A stretch of DNA of 64,000 bases from Nemophila menziesii. Taxonomy: Eukaryota; Streptophyta; Magnoliopsida; Boraginales; Hydrophyllaceae. The notes beneath the pieces are model-generated. The model made no database searches, was not told the DNA's origin, and saw nothing but the letters and a program-made list of their open reading frames with translations. The DNA lies in NCBI GenBank assembly GCA_029959085.1, contig JARWIR010000047.1:3906001-3970000 (forward strand), given 5' to 3'. How positions within the stretch are numbered: the first letter of the stretch is position 1; each line of letters opens with the position of its first letter. This document shows, in pieces, positions 50,011-62,426 of the stretch. A program made the translations under genes and the position numbers.

Positions 50011-50763
50011 GACAATTGATATAAGCTACATAATTTCTACTATGAAGGACTATCAGAAGAAAAGCTTTTCTACATAAACCAAGCAAAACTTATCATACCC
50101 TCCAAGAGCTGAAATTAATATTCAAATATTATACATTTTGTAAAAGGGTACTATAGACTTTTATACAAAAATATTTTACCATTTACAGCAGAAGAAAGGT
50201 CCTCTTCAATTTTAGCAACAGCATTTCCTCGTCCATCATAAGCTAACCTTCTACTTTTTAACATAAGAGGATAACTAAACTTCTCCCCTGCTTTTTTAGC
50301 ACTTTCGTAATCATCTATCTGTTTTCATAATATAATTGTTACTTCCCGTTTTTCCCTCTTTAATTGCATACTTAGTCCCCTAGTAACAAATTACAATCGA
50401 TCAACAGAAGTAGAGATACTGTTATTAACAAATTGAACGATCAAATTCGTATACAAATCGAATTATAATTGAACAAAAATAAATAGAAAAGTTAAAGTGT
50501 AAATTACACTTTCGAACCTGTGAAAATCCTACGGGCTACGGCAGGTTCTGAACGAACCTGTTTAAATTGAGAATTCTATACGCCAAAAGCTAAGATTATA
50601 AATCAATGATCACTAAAAGTTTCAGTTTTCGAAGAGATTTTACCTAATATCGTCATTTACTTTTGGATATAAATAGACAAACTTAATTGATCGACATACA
50701 CCATCTCTTAATTTGGTAATTACCAGTTCTTGTTTTTCAAACCTTTTGAAAATCAACCTTACC

Positions 50764-50901
50764 ATGACAGCCTCAAATGTTGAAGAAGCAAAGCTAACCT
50801 TGAGAGTTTTGAAAGACTGTAGATCAAATAAGGTAGTATTTGTTGAAGCTGATAAAGATGTACTGCTTAGTTTCATGACATTACCCCTGCTTAGTAATTA
50901 A
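50764..50901 (+). pseudogene. Captured fragment of a DUF674 protein
   Basis: Starts MTASNVEEAKLTLRVLKDCR and continues NKVVFVEADKDVLLSFMTLP. The pattern KVxFxEAxKDxxxxLxxLPL is the hallmark of plant DUF674 proteins, whose function is not known. Only about 45 residues of a family that is usually several hundred long are present. The end LLSN is out of family. A minus-strand frame over the same bases is a shadow. Confidence 0.7.
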
Positions 50902-51238
50902 TATCGACAAAGATCCGATCTTGCAATGTAAACATTTTAAACAGATATGAAGTTACTATTTGGAAATATCAGTTAAACCTTAAACCATTAGAAAGTGCAC
51001 GAACAGTAAGACAATTTGTCTCGTTATATATGCACCCAACAGTAAGGTAAGAAATACACATCAATGGAAATTTCTAGTTACATGAGGAAGTGCACGAACC
51101 GTAAGACAATTTTAAAACAGAACAGAAGGTCCCTGTTATTATGCAAAAACAGAATTTACCTTTACCTCCAAAGCTGATGCCCAAGCGAGACAATAAAGAG
51201 GATACATAAGCGTGATATGGTGTTTTAAAGAGAATCGA

Positions 51239-51256
51239 GGTCGAGAGAGAGAGAGA
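51239..51256. repeat. (GA)n microsatellite
   Basis: GAGAGAGAGAGAG near the boundary of the GC-richer part of Helitron 2, of the kind common in plant 5-prime leaders. Confidence 0.6.
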
Positions 51257-51439
51257 TTGAGATTAGAGGCTTTGATTTCCTGTAAAGTAGCATTCTTAGT
51301 GACATTAAGGGCGGAGTAGCACTTTGTTAATTTCTTGTCTCTCGGCTATTTTATCGAACACTTTAGAGTGATTTGGTTTGTATTACCTTTTGGTGATTTT
51401 GGATGGTGGATTATTTGATGCTAGGGAAGAAGAAAGATC

Positions 51440-51680
51440 GGTCAAGAGAGATTGACTGAGCGTGGGCTGGCTGGTGCTGATACGGCGGCTGTTGGCGAAG
51501 ATGGACGGCGATATATGAGGGAAAAGCTTGGTTGCAGGTGGTGCTTGCGCGGAGGTGATTAAGGTGCGGAGGTGGTGTGGTTGACTGGAATGGATTTGTG
51601 GAGGTGGAGAGAAGTCAAAGTGGTGGCGGTGGCGGCTGTGACTGCGGCGGTGGAGGGGAGGCGGTAGAGATGAGAGTGTT
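51440..51680. other. GC-rich island in Helitron 2, probable captured leader or first exon
   Basis: Runs such as GGTGGCGGTGGCGGCTG and GGCGGTGGAGGGGAGGCGG stand out in a very AT-rich window. This fits the region around the start codon of a host gene. No convincing open frame remains, so its parent is unknown. Confidence 0.4.
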
Positions 51681-51920
51681 TGTGCGTGTTTTTGAATGAA
51701 GCGATAATTTAACCCAAAAAAAAGGGAAATGAACCGTGAGAGAGAGAAAGAGTTGGGGGTGGTGTGTTAGTTTTTTTATAATTTTCTTTTAATAGGTAGT
51801 ATATATAGTAAGGGCATGTTTGACATTTTTTAATTCTTTAAGTAATGGAACGATCTGGAGCATCGGTTGTAACATATTTTTGGCTAATAATCAATCCCGG
51901 CCCTTCTTTATACCCCCTTA

Positions 51921-51924
51921 GGGA
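51921..51924 (-). other. Helitron 2 5-prime terminus (TC start)
   Basis: GGGA on plus is TCCC on minus, right after A of the TA tract. Confidence 0.7.
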
Positions 51925-52736
51925 TATATATATGGATATATATATATATATATATATATATAATGCCGTTTAATAGAATGGTCTTGAAATTAAATAAAAA
52001 AACCACTAATCAAAATTTTCATAATACATGCGTGATAATAATTTATAATAACATCAATTCAAAGAATTATTATATTTTACCATTAATATTTACAAATTAA
52101 TATTAATAAATATAAAAATTCATAAATATTTTTACTTTTCTTAAGTCTTAATCATTAGGTTTGATTGTTTTTTATAGTTTATTTTTTCTTATTAGCTTAA
52201 TTTTGTTTGACCTTAAATATAATATAACACTTAACATCTTTCTTTAATATATAAATTTTTAGAGAAAGTAGAAGGTTTTTAATTGTTTTTTGTTTATATT
52301 ATTTTTAATTTTGATACTTCATAATATTAACATTCATATATATTTTACATAACTACAAATTAATATAAACATGAAAATGGAAAGTATAGAATAAATTTTG
52401 TATATCATCAATGGATAATAATTTTTATCTAATTTATCAAACTAAAAAAATTATTTATTCTATTACATTTATGATTTTAAAATATTTTTTTATATTTTAA
52501 TTTTTTTCTATGTAATTTTTTGTACGACCCAAAAAAGAATAGGACATTGTCATTAACCATTTCTTATACTATAAGTCCATGTGTTTTATTCTTGTATTTG
52601 TCACTGTTAATATATATATTTACATACATGTGTTTATGTGTGTATTAATAAATGATTAATAATATAAGTTTTAAAAAAGTGGAATCCATATTGAGGGAGA
52701 TGGGACCTTTTTTCCCTTTATGTTTTGTTTTTTTGT

Positions 52737-53025
52737 AAGGGTAATATACCAAATACCCTTATGGTTTGACAAAGGGTAAAAGGTCCCTTACGATTTTAAA
52801 AGTGACAAATATCTCCTATGGTTTTCTAACTCGTGCGAACTCACCTTTTCACTAAATATTACAATATTATTCATTACAACTCATGGTATATATATGGTGT
52901 AATATTTAATAAAAAGAATGACTTATCCAAGTACATATATCATCAGGGATATTTGACCAGGAGTTTTGTTACCGTTTTAAAACCATGGAGGGTTTATCTT
53001 TTGTCAACCCATAAGGATTATTGGT
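52737..53025. mobile_element. MITE-like repeat, unit 8
   Basis: Same ends and layout as in unit 1. Confidence 0.55.
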
Positions 53026-53596
53026 AGGGGAGAGTATGGGTTGATTTTACCTAGTTTTGAGATTAGGGTAAACCAAGGGTAATATATGTTGGTTTTATGA
53101 ATAGCTTAGGTATCCCAATGGTAGGGTAAAAAAAAATTTACCCTCGGGTTAATTCAGGTTACCCTTCAGTTAACTTCGGTTTACCCTCGGGGTCAACCAT
53201 GGTAAAAATATTTTGTAACATAAAATTGCTATTATGAAAATTCAAACTTAATTTGCACCTATTACAAAAGAAAAACTTTACAAAACAAATTTTGATAATT
53301 CAAAAGTCTAAAGAGTTTTTTAATTATAGACTATTAGAATCTTTAAAAAAAATTACCTTTTTTTTATGTTACATAGGAGAGACACTTTGGACTTGGAGGA
53401 AATGGTTATTTAAATTATTAAGTCAAGTTGATAACCTCAATGCAGGAAGAAATCTTATAAAAAACTTGTTCTATCGTCATGTCCTAATACGAGACTCTGT
53501 AATACCATTCTACATTTCATTTTCCAATCAGATCCTTATTATAATTTATTAATGAATCAAAATTAAATTTTGCAATCAAATCCTTCTTTCAATCCA

Positions 53597-53959
53597 TCAA
53601 TGAAACTTTACTCTCGCTGCTATGATGTGACTTGTACTAATCCTTACGTTATTAAGGATTGTTATAAGAGTTATGATCTTGTCCTGCAATATTGAAGGCC
53701 TATCCAGCCACAAAACAATATTACACACAGACCTACATTGTATTATTGCCTCATGCGAATGAGCTGAAGCATCTATCTGCTGAGAGTTATATCTAATATT
53801 CCTATGATTAATATTCATACCTTCAAAAATAGAAAAAGTAACACTTGATATCCAAAACATCAGTATGACTATTAGTATCCCTACTAAGGATTGTTTTACC
53901 ATATGGTGTTTTTTAAGACATAAAATCCATAATATTAAACAGAAATAAAGTAAATACAA
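53597..53959 (-). pseudogene. Conserved 120-codon minus ORF of the array, unit 8
   Basis: Open over the same length as in unit 6, with a hydrophobic stretch VGILIVILMFWISSVTFSIF and the QQIDASAHSHEAIIQCRS part. Closest to unit 1. Family unknown. Confidence 0.4.
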
Positions 53960-54055
53960 ATTACCAGGAGGATGTTATTTATACAATAAAGTAAATGACT
54001 GAAAAATGAAACTGTTATCGAATTACTCAGCTTTAACAAATAAGCTTATACCGTA

Positions 54056-54598
54056 GAACTCTTGCCTAGATCCGGATTGTACCCAAAATCAATTACCATT
54101 TTTCTTAATAGATATAATACACTTTCTCACTCTTCCTCCCACAACATCATTTTTTTCACGAGTGGAACAAGACTTTCAAAACATGGACATGCACGCCCGT
54201 AACCAACTCGGACAATCAAGTACTGAAAGGTGTTTTCGAGTTGAAAGGTTCCACAGAATGATTGTCTGTTTTTCATGTGAATGATTTATATGGACTAGAC
54301 ACACCACACCGTTGCAAGAGCCTACGATCTCAAAACCATCTTTCATGTTATCCAATTTACCTAGGTATTTCATTTGTCTACTCTTCACGTGAAAGTCAAC
54401 ATCGTATAACATTTTACCAGTTGAAGCCATATCTTTGATACGAGACTTGGATTGCTTGCGATGTGTTTTTATAAACTCATGGGAATTAATCATCTGTTAC
54501 CATGGTTTTGATTCGCACTTGAACCGCATCAGAGACTTCACTGGTAATGGTAATCTGGATAGTATATTCTCAACCATTTCATTTGGAAGGTTAGACAT
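54056..54598 (-). pseudogene. F-box protein pseudogene 7
   Basis: MSNLPNEMVEN then a 6-base in-frame duplication (near 54545) in the LPVKS region, then MRFKCESKPW and TAA in place of the TAT codon of WYR. A 105-residue frame (54493-54176) keeps SHEFIKTHRKQSKSRIKD, EIVGSCNGVVCLVHI and WNLSTRKHLSV. It also lacks several bases near 54160. Confidence 0.8.
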
Positions 54599-55479
54599 TT
54601 GAAGTAGGAGAGAAGACGGAAGGTAAAGGATGTATTACTATTTTCCTATAAACAAATAAGAAAATAATATAAATATTTGTATAAAAAATATTACGCATAT
54701 CAAAAAAATTTCGTTGTTTAAATAGACTGAATGTTGTTTTGGAGATTGACGAAATATTTATTAAGGTCATATAAGTGTCGTTTATATTTCCATTCAATGT
54801 AAAGGTCTGTATACAAGTGTAAGTATAGGGAGGCATAATTGTTGATCAAAACTCGCTAGGTGAGGACAATAATATCTTAAAATAAGTTTAGATAATCATA
54901 CTTCCTTAGTGACAAATTAATTTAAAGTATATGTAATCTTAGTGGTAAGTGTATCTTTTGGTACCTCGTCTATTTGTTTATTAATTTTTTTATTAAATAT
55001 GTACTCCCTACTTTATACAAAATTAAGTATATTTATTCCAAAAATTACTATATAATGTTACTTAATATATATTTTTTATTATTTATATTATAAGTTATAC
55101 ATAAAATATCCCATAATTTATTAAATAAAAGCAAAATCTATCAATAAAATAAAATAAATTCAAGGTTGATAAGATATTTTTTAAAATCTTTGGTATCAAA
55201 ATGCTCTAATTTAAATCCAAATCCTACATCATTGTTTTAAACGAACAAATATTTAAAATAAATATATGAACTTACTTTTATTATTATATACCAAAATAAT
55301 ATAAAATTAGAATATAAAAAAATACCTTAAATGAAATATGATGACCATCGATCTGATTACAAACTTCTTGTTCAAATATTAACACAAACAAAATAATATT
55401 TAAACAATATATATGAAAATGGAAATTCATATACACATACATATATTATTATCGTGGAGATTTATTTAGAGGTAAGATT

Positions 55480-55575
55480 AGATAAAGTAAGGGATAAGGG
55501 AGGCGAGCTGAAGTAAGGGATAAGAGAGGCAGTGAGTTACAGTAAGGGATAAGGGAGGCAGTGAGTTTTGGAGAC
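55480..55575. repeat. Minisatellite of the array, unit 8 (3 units)
   Basis: Three units, same number and order of variants as in unit 1. Confidence 0.8.
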
Positions 55576-56107
55576 TCATGTTTGATAATGTAATATTGGT
55601 AGGATTTTGAAATCTTAGTTGTCAATAGAGTTTGTACAAGAATTAAATCTGCATAAGTAGCCACTTTGATGTTTCAAAGCCTATTTAGTATTGTGGACTT
55701 CAAAAATGATTTTTTATTAAAAATTTAGGCCTTATTTTAAACAAGAAACCCATTACATATATAATAAACACATTAAAAAAACTCTACAGTCCATTAAAAA
55801 AATTTAACAGAACAATAACTTGATTATTGGGAAAGAAAAAAATTGATTGAGTGCATTTTCTAACAATTTACGCTATTGACTCTACTCTAAATAAAAAAAG
55901 TTAATTAAATATGTTTATATTAGTATATTGGTATATTTCTTAATTTTATACAATATAACTATATATACACTAGGTAGTAGGTATTACCCTGCAACAAATA
56001 GAATCTTTCGTTTGATCATAAAATTAATAAAATTTTGTTTATATATCTATATCATGTGTTAGTAAAAGTACATGAAAACATAATAAAATGTTGTTAATTT
56101 CTACTTT

Positions 56108-56130
56108 AATATATATATATATATATTATA
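56108..56130. repeat. (TA)n tract left of Helitron 3
   Basis: The common site, interrupted here by the third Helitron. Confidence 0.85.
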
Positions 56131-56339
56131 TTTTGAAGTTTTTCCTACTGTCCTGATTTACCCACTTAAGTGGTGGCCAGGATCGATTCTGGGAAATCGG
56201 CCAGTTTCTGGCAAAACATAAGTGGTGGCTCCAGGATCTGGCCCCACTTATTATTAATTATTAAAAAAAAACACAACTTTCCTTTATCAATTACCAAACG
56301 AAAAGAAAGAAAAAAAAGTCAAAATACAATTACCAAAAT

Positions 56340-56530
56340 CCCAATCCTTCTCTATCGCTAACATCATCTTCGCCTCGCCTTTCCACCATCATCGCCATCG
56401 TGGCTCGCCGCTCGAGGACCATCATCGTCACTCACCGTCCATGAGTTCCACTCTCTACCATCATCTTCACTCACCTATGACTCCGTCACTTCCCCGCCGC
56501 CGGTGGTCTGCGCCCTAAAAACTGTGGAGT
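56340..56530 (+). other. GC-richer captured leader or first exon
   Basis: A stretch with CTCGCCTTTCCACCATCATC, CACTCACCGTCCATGAG and CCGCCGCCGGTGG ends near a donor-like GAGTAAGT. It differs sharply in composition from the surroundings. The parent gene is not recognised. It might be the first part of the same gene as the TGD3 exons, but nothing shows this. Confidence 0.35.
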
Positions 56531-56936
56531 AAGTAACTTGGAAAAACAATCAGATTCTTCAACAGATCCCTATATTAAGTTGGAATCTGATTGTTTATTC
56601 ATCCGGGTATAAAAAAATCAGATTGTTTATCTCATCGCAATTACTTATTATAAATCAAGATTAACTCAAGTTACAGTAAGTTTATGCTAATATAGGGATT
56701 GATACAAATATTAAATTCAATAAATTACCCTATTAACACTAATGACTGTGGATATGAGTTAATCTATGGTTTCATAATAGGTAATTGATTATAATAATTT
56801 TATATAGTGAAAGTAACAGGAGTTTGGAATTATCCCATTAAATAAGTGAAAGTTTATTCAAATCCCATTTGTTACCAGGAATTAACAAACTTAATAATAT
56901 CGTAAGTTGTCTGTTAAGCGTAAATAATGTTTGCAG

Positions 56937-57209
56937 GATGTTGAAGATCGATTACCTTCTAAATTATTTGATGGAATGAAAAACAGAGTAGCTTTAATAA
57001 TGATCAATTATATTTGATACAACAAAGGATTCTATTGAACTTGAGGTATTTTCCTGTCACATTTAACTTTGTGGTATTTACCCAAGTATTTATCATTTTT
57101 TTTCATGGCAACTCTGTGTGAACAGATGCTTCTGTACGATGAACCAACACTAGGACTTGATCCAATCACTTCAACAGGAGTAGAAGATCTCATCCGGTCC
57201 GTCCATTTG
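56937..57209 (+). pseudogene. TGD3: Captured fragment of TGD3-type ABC ATPase (two exons)
   Basis: TGD3 is the ATPase of the chloroplast envelope TGD1/2/3 lipid importer. Exon piece 56937-57045 follows TTTGCAG and reads DVEDRLPSKLFDGMKNRVAL. After a short deletion in another frame it reads SIIFDTTKDSIELE, up to a GT donor. Exon piece 57126-57209 follows AACAG and reads LLYDEPTLGLDPITSTGVED and LIRSVHL. The second piece has the Walker B and D-loop (LLYDEPTLGLDP). The ABC signature, normally SGGMKKR, is altered to FDGMKNR. The Walker A exon is absent. The longer minus-strand frame here is a shadow. Confidence 0.85.
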
Positions 57210-57410
57210 GTGATGCTACATGAAGTTAAATGGCTTAGAGGTCTATTAATAAGTACATTAACTTGAAGCACTACGTTCTTGACTACTCTTCTGGAAACAG
57301 GGACCGTCAAATCTTTATGATCTTTTCCAGCAGGTTTGTGATCTTTCATTATCTTTTCCTTATATACTTGGAAGTTGGAACTCCTTAATTTATCTTTAAT
57401 TTGTATGCTT

Positions 57411-59907
57411 ATGTATTAAATTATTGTCTAATTTGTGTTATGTTGTACTTCATTCCAACAACATAGACTCTTGCTTCGTGAGTTACAAGACCACCAACAC
57501 TTTTAAGTCAAGCGGATCTGTTAGAGTGTATGGACAAGGTGAGCGATTTTCTTAATTTACAGAATTGCACTATGAGTCCCTAATTGATTTAACTGCATAT
57601 ATGTCCTTATATAACGCAAAAAATGCACTATAGGTCTCTTTGTTATTTGAAAATTGCATTACAGGTTCCTATCCTGAATTGCAATATAGGTCCTATATTA
57701 TGCAAGATTGCACTATACGTCCTAATTTTATGCAACAAGACACCACAGGTCGTTAAATTATGAAAAAATATCACTAAAGGTTTCTATATAATGCAACTTG
57801 GATTAATATTTCTTACATTTTAAATGTTGCTACAGGGAAAAAGTCTAAGTATTTCAGAGTTGATTAATTACCTGTTTTTCATTATTAATTCCTTTCAGGA
57901 ACAATAGTATTTTAAATTGTTAACGTGCATATTATTATCTTACTATATAGTATTTGAAATTAAATTGTTATGTGTAGAGTCTAGAAGATGAAATAGTGAG
58001 TAAAAAGATAATAAAAATAGCAGGTATTCTTCAGTGTTGGCATAACCTATCTTATGGACGTTTTCAAGTAAGGCTTACCTTGCAAACTGATTCATACTTT
58101 CTTTAAATTGAATTTTACCTTACCTTGCAGATTTATTCAAATGTATCAAGGATGCTGAAAATCATTGTCTCAAAGTATTGAAAAGCTTAGTTTGCACACT
58201 GTATGCTTCTTTTTATTGATCACAATTTTCCATATTTTATTGATCTTATTCGTTTGGCAGGTCAGTTTCTTCTTCCAACAGGGAGAAAGATTTTTCAGTT
58301 TGGAGATATAAAGAAGTGAATTTTCAGATGGGTATGATTGATTTCTTCTATCATGTGCGATTTTTTAGAGTTTAATAGTTGATTATGTGTGATTTTTGAC
58401 ATTGCAGAGATCTTGAGTCGTTTTTAATTGTTTTGGCGCAACTAATGGAGTGTTTAATTTGGTCTTAAACTGCAATTATTAAACTGTTAGTTGTAATTTG
58501 GTCTTACACTGCAATTTTTAATTGTTTTACAGTAAATATCCATTTGGCACAACTATTGAAGTGAGCAATTAGGTGTTAGAAGTGAGTAATTAGGTGTTAG
58601 AAGTGAGCAATTAGGTGTTAGACTGCATTTTACAGTAAATATCCTTTTGGTGAATCTAATAGACCAAAAGATAATTATATTTATTACAAGAAGTTTCACA
58701 AAGATTAGTAGCAAATTTACCTGCTTATACAACATTCAGACTAGGATTAGGACACCTTTCTGAAAAAAATGCAGCTGTCTGCTTGGTCATCTCTTAAACT
58801 TAAGATATCTCATGTGTTTTAGAAGATAAGATTAGTTTTCCTCAATTTTCATGGTAAATAATTAAGTAATCGATCAATAAGCATGTTTTGTCATATTCAT
58901 GGTATATCTAACTTCAAAGGCGTGTCAGGTAAAGAATCAGTGATGTTAAAAGTTGAAGTTTTTTTTTGTTTCTAGAGCAAGAATTTTCCAATTATAAACC
59001 ATCAAATTAACACGCAATGATTACACATTTACATTTCTTTAATATAACTTTCCATTACTTATAGGTGTTGTTAATGAAATAATTCTCGAGGATCATTAAC
59101 AACTATGATGCTCTTTCCAGGTTAGTGCAGTCTTTTTTTGAGTGTATTATTTGAAAATTAGGTATTTCATTTTTTTATTTTTTTATTCTACTGAAGGTAT
59201 AACAACAAATGTAGATTTTCTCCTTCCATTAAAGACAAGGTCATTTTTAGGCAAAAACTTCAGTACTTCCCATAATTTTGAGATACCCTTACGAGAGATT
59301 TAGGCCTGCTTGGGATACAATATCTGGGGTGAGTACATGCATAAGATATATTCAATTTATATTTTTCTTCATCTTCCTGATGTGTAAAGTAGGCCTACAT
59401 ATTAATCTTTTGAATGTTTAAAAAATTGTGATACTTACACGTAGTTTTAATAGGGATATGAGGAGAACTCAATTAATTTGCTATATGAATGTAAGGACTC
59501 TAATTATGCAATATAACATGTCAAAGTTACAAGCCGGATCATCAATCAGTTGTAAAATGGTGAATGAAAAAAAGAAAGCATCCTTTTAGGGGTAAAATCA
59601 GCATTTATTGTTTTTCAATATACAGGGGATCCTGCCCCAAGTCGGTTAACTGGCGCGTGTGCAATCATAGATCGATATGGTGTGTTTAGCAATTGAAAAA
59701 ATTTAGTGAGGAAAACTGCAAAACTAATTTTTTTGGCTATAGTTCGGGGTTATTTTGCAAAATTCCCATGAATTGCGTTTAGTTTCATTTAATTCTGAGT
59801 TTCGTTAATTGTTTTTAGGAATGTCATATAATTGTAACTTCAATGGACAATAGAGTATTCTGTGATAGAAGTCAAAGCGAATCTCCAGCAGAGCAACTCA
59901 CTTTATC
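57411..59907 (+). repeat. Core of Helitron 3, duplicated at 1-2516
   Basis: Near-identical to the first 2.5 kb of the window, including the candidate exons, the minisatellite (about 57560-57800) and the 21-bp repeats (58561-58622). Here the text continues past the breakpoint as CTTTATCAAGGTAATAG. Confidence 0.9.
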
Positions 59908-60759
59908 AAGGTAATAGTCTTCACAATCTTGCTTTTTTACTTTCTACAAAATCTAGGGACCTGTAGTGCAATTCATTCTGTAATTACGGTCTCCAGATTC
60001 ATGACCGGGTCTTTATTTAAATCAAACAAGTATTAGCATAAAGTTTTGGGATCGTAGAATTTGCTCAAAGAAACTTAAGGGCTAATTCTGAAAAACTGAA
60101 CAGTATCACGTACACTGTACTCAAATTAAAAATTTAGGAAAAAATATCAGGTACATTGTACATCGTGATATTTAATCAACAATCACTATCTTTATTTGTA
60201 CTACATTCTTTAATTTAGTAAATGATATTTTAACTAGAATAGCGATTTAATCAAGTCTCCCTGAAGGATTACTTAATCTTGGGTATGGAATAAATATGTA
60301 ATCATTCTTTTTTCTAAGAAATCTCTAATTAAGTTATAGTATTCTCTGTTTTATATGTATGATTCAATATTGTTCTTAGAGGCTCCTGTATATGTATCTA
60401 TCATGTTTTGCTTAAAGCCAAATCATATATTGCTTACCAGACATGATGTCTAAAACCAAATTGAGTAAAGAACTCACGGGACCAGGGTGTAAATTAAATA
60501 TTATAACTTTATCACCCTAGGTACATCTGATCAGTATATAGCGAATAGTAAAATAACAAAATTCGATGCAACTGATCAGTAAAATCAAATAACACATCAA
60601 AATTGGCTTCGTGTTGCTTAGCTTTCTCTATACACGTGTATTTAAAATCCAAATCAGCAATTAGATCGTTATGTTGAAGAGTAAGTCTTCCTTTTAAATG
60701 CTTTTATTTCCTACAAATTTCTAATCTTAGAAGTTCTAGATCGTTGGTTGCAAGAAAGC

Positions 60760-60956
60760 CTTTTTCAGAGTTATAAATAGCTGAAAAAGCTTCAGCTAAT
60801 TCAGAAGGTGTTGGTCATGAAACTGAGGGAGAGGTTAATAATGGAAATGGTGTAAATTCGAGCTTAAAAGATGTTGAAAAGTTGGAAAATTACATGGCTA
60901 TTAGAGAAGAGTTGTATAAGAAAGCTAAAGATTTTGATTCTACAAAAAAGTTATAA
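60760..60956 (+). pseudogene. Captured exon, unrecognised
   Basis: An open stretch ending at TAA (60954-60956) reads EKASANSEGVGHETEGEV, then KDVEKLENYMAIREELYKKA and KDFDSTKKL. The codon use and the charged, helical end look like a true last exon. I cannot place the family. Confidence 0.45.
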
Positions 60957-61247
60957 TTGTTTCCTACTTTTTAATTAGGTGGAGTAATTTATATTTTCAT
61001 TATAAGGTTTTTAGTGTGATTATATATTTGTAATCTAATCATTTGCATCTGATATAAACATCGATTTTTGTTATTATCAGTTACATTGATCATTATAATA
61101 TTATCACTTTATACCAGATCACTTATAAGGTTTTTTCACATCTGATCACTTTATCATGCAAAATTGTTCAGGTTATTTTCATCGTACCAATATGACATTA
61201 AATATTAATGGAAGGATGACCAAAATATACATAACCTGTTTGTTAAA

Positions 61248-61496
61248 GTGGCTTTTGGATATAACATTGTTATATTTCTGCAGCTGAGTCAACTTTCCCA
61301 TGTTACGAGATCGATATTAGTGATTTTTGGCATGGCAGGTTTAGCATTGATTGATTGTAAAACTATTGGAGAATTTGATGATTTGGGAATGTTAAAAATG
61401 ATCTGTGTAGTATCATGTAGGCCCTCTCAAGGTGTTTTGAACTTTTATATTAGTAGAAGCCAAATTATGATAGCCGGTGACGAGAACTTTCTATAA
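61248..61496 (+). pseudogene. 82-codon frame in Helitron 3, unrecognised
   Basis: Open from ATG with a hydrophobic start (FGYNIVIFLQL) and a middle part VTRSILVIFGMAGLALIDCK. A CTGCAG near 61284 might be an acceptor, leaving an exon that starts inside the frame. It could be a captured exon or chance. Confidence 0.25.
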
Positions 61497-61924
61497 TTTT
61501 GGAATTTAAGTAACCGTTGGTCAAGGTGGTCCTCCCTTAAGTAATAATTTAGACTTATGTCTTTATTAATTTTTAATATTATTAAGAATATTATCCACCT
61601 TATTTGCAACATTACTCTATTGTATGGTTCAACAAACAAGGTAAATATCTAACTGCTGCAAAAGACAACGAGATTAATGGGCAACAAGAGAGGTCTCAAA
61701 GATTTGCTCTAAAAAGTTGTTAATTTAACTTATTGATTCACTTTATTTTATGAGAACATGTCTTCTAAATATTCACTTTTAGAATGTCATAACTATATAT
61801 AACATCTAAAACTATTTCTTTTGCACTTTTCAAGTATTTCGTGCACTAAAATGAGGTTTTTTGGATAACTATCTCTTTAATGAAGGTTGGATGGGTAAAG
61901 TAGAATTGTTTTGTCAATATAAGG

Positions 61925-62152
61925 TTGAAATATATGCGTTCGGACATTATCATATTGTTAGATAATCGTATAACAACAAATATGATTAAAGGAAGGATCA
62001 CATTAATCAAATTTGTGGGACCAATGGTTATTGGATTGTTCAAATACATAGACAAGTTCAACAAAATTGATAATTTCATAAGTAATTTTCTTTTCTTTCT
62101 TAAAAAATATCAAATATGCCGTCGGTTGCTTCACAATTGGTCAGATGACTAA
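61925..62152 (+). pseudogene. 75-codon frame in Helitron 3, unrecognised
   Basis: Reads MKYMRSDIIILLDNRITTN and later LIKFVGPMVIGLFKYIDKF. No motif is recognised. The opposite strand is open over the same bases, which weakens the case for either. Confidence 0.15.
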
Positions 62153-62399
62153 AAATATAAGAAGAAAAATGACGCTATTTAAAATTTGTATTACCCCCCT
62201 CAAGTTTGGTATTTCTTTATGTGCTTATTTACCAGCTTTAATTCAACCATTAAATCTAAAGCTATCGAGAGAGACGGGAAGTAAAGAAAGGAAGAAGAAT
62301 CTCGATATGTAAAATCTGTGGATTTTCAGGTCACTTTACTTAAGCATATGTTTTTTTTCGATGATTTGTGAATTATTAGCAGAATTTTTATTTTTTGTA

Positions 62400-62426
62400 G
62401 TGTCTTCAGACACGGGCTATACCTAG
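62400..62426 (+). other. Helitron 3 3-prime terminus with hairpin
   Basis: GTGTC (62400-62404), loop TTCA, GACAC (62409-62413), spacer, CTAG at 62423-62426, then T. Confidence 0.9.

Larger units (their letters stand above)
51925..56129 (+). repeat. Array unit 8
   Basis: Starts in the (TA)n tract, then ATGCCGTTTAATAGAATGGT. It lacks the 110-bp block. Most of the 37-codon block is deleted at about 53390, where GGACTTGGA runs directly into GGAAATGGTTA. Confidence 0.85.
56130..62426 (+). mobile_element. Helitron 3, non-autonomous, about 6.3 kb, with captured genes
   Basis: The right end is a clear Helitron 3-prime terminus (hairpin GTGTC-TTCA-GACAC, GGGCTATAC, CTAG, then T at 62427). The left end lies in or next to the TA tract near 56130, and no clean TC start is visible. 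Unit text continues on both sides. Inside are two TGD3 exons, several exon-like pieces, a minisatellite and 21-bp repeats. The middle (57411-59907) has a second copy at 1-2516. No Rep/helicase. Confidence 0.8.

Noticed and set aside
57032..57349. 105-codon minus ORF over the TGD3 exons
   Set aside because: Antisense to recognised exons with splice sites on the plus strand. It is a shadow.
61846..62079. 77-codon minus ORF in Helitron 3
   Set aside because: It overlaps an equally open plus frame and neither has a recognised motif.
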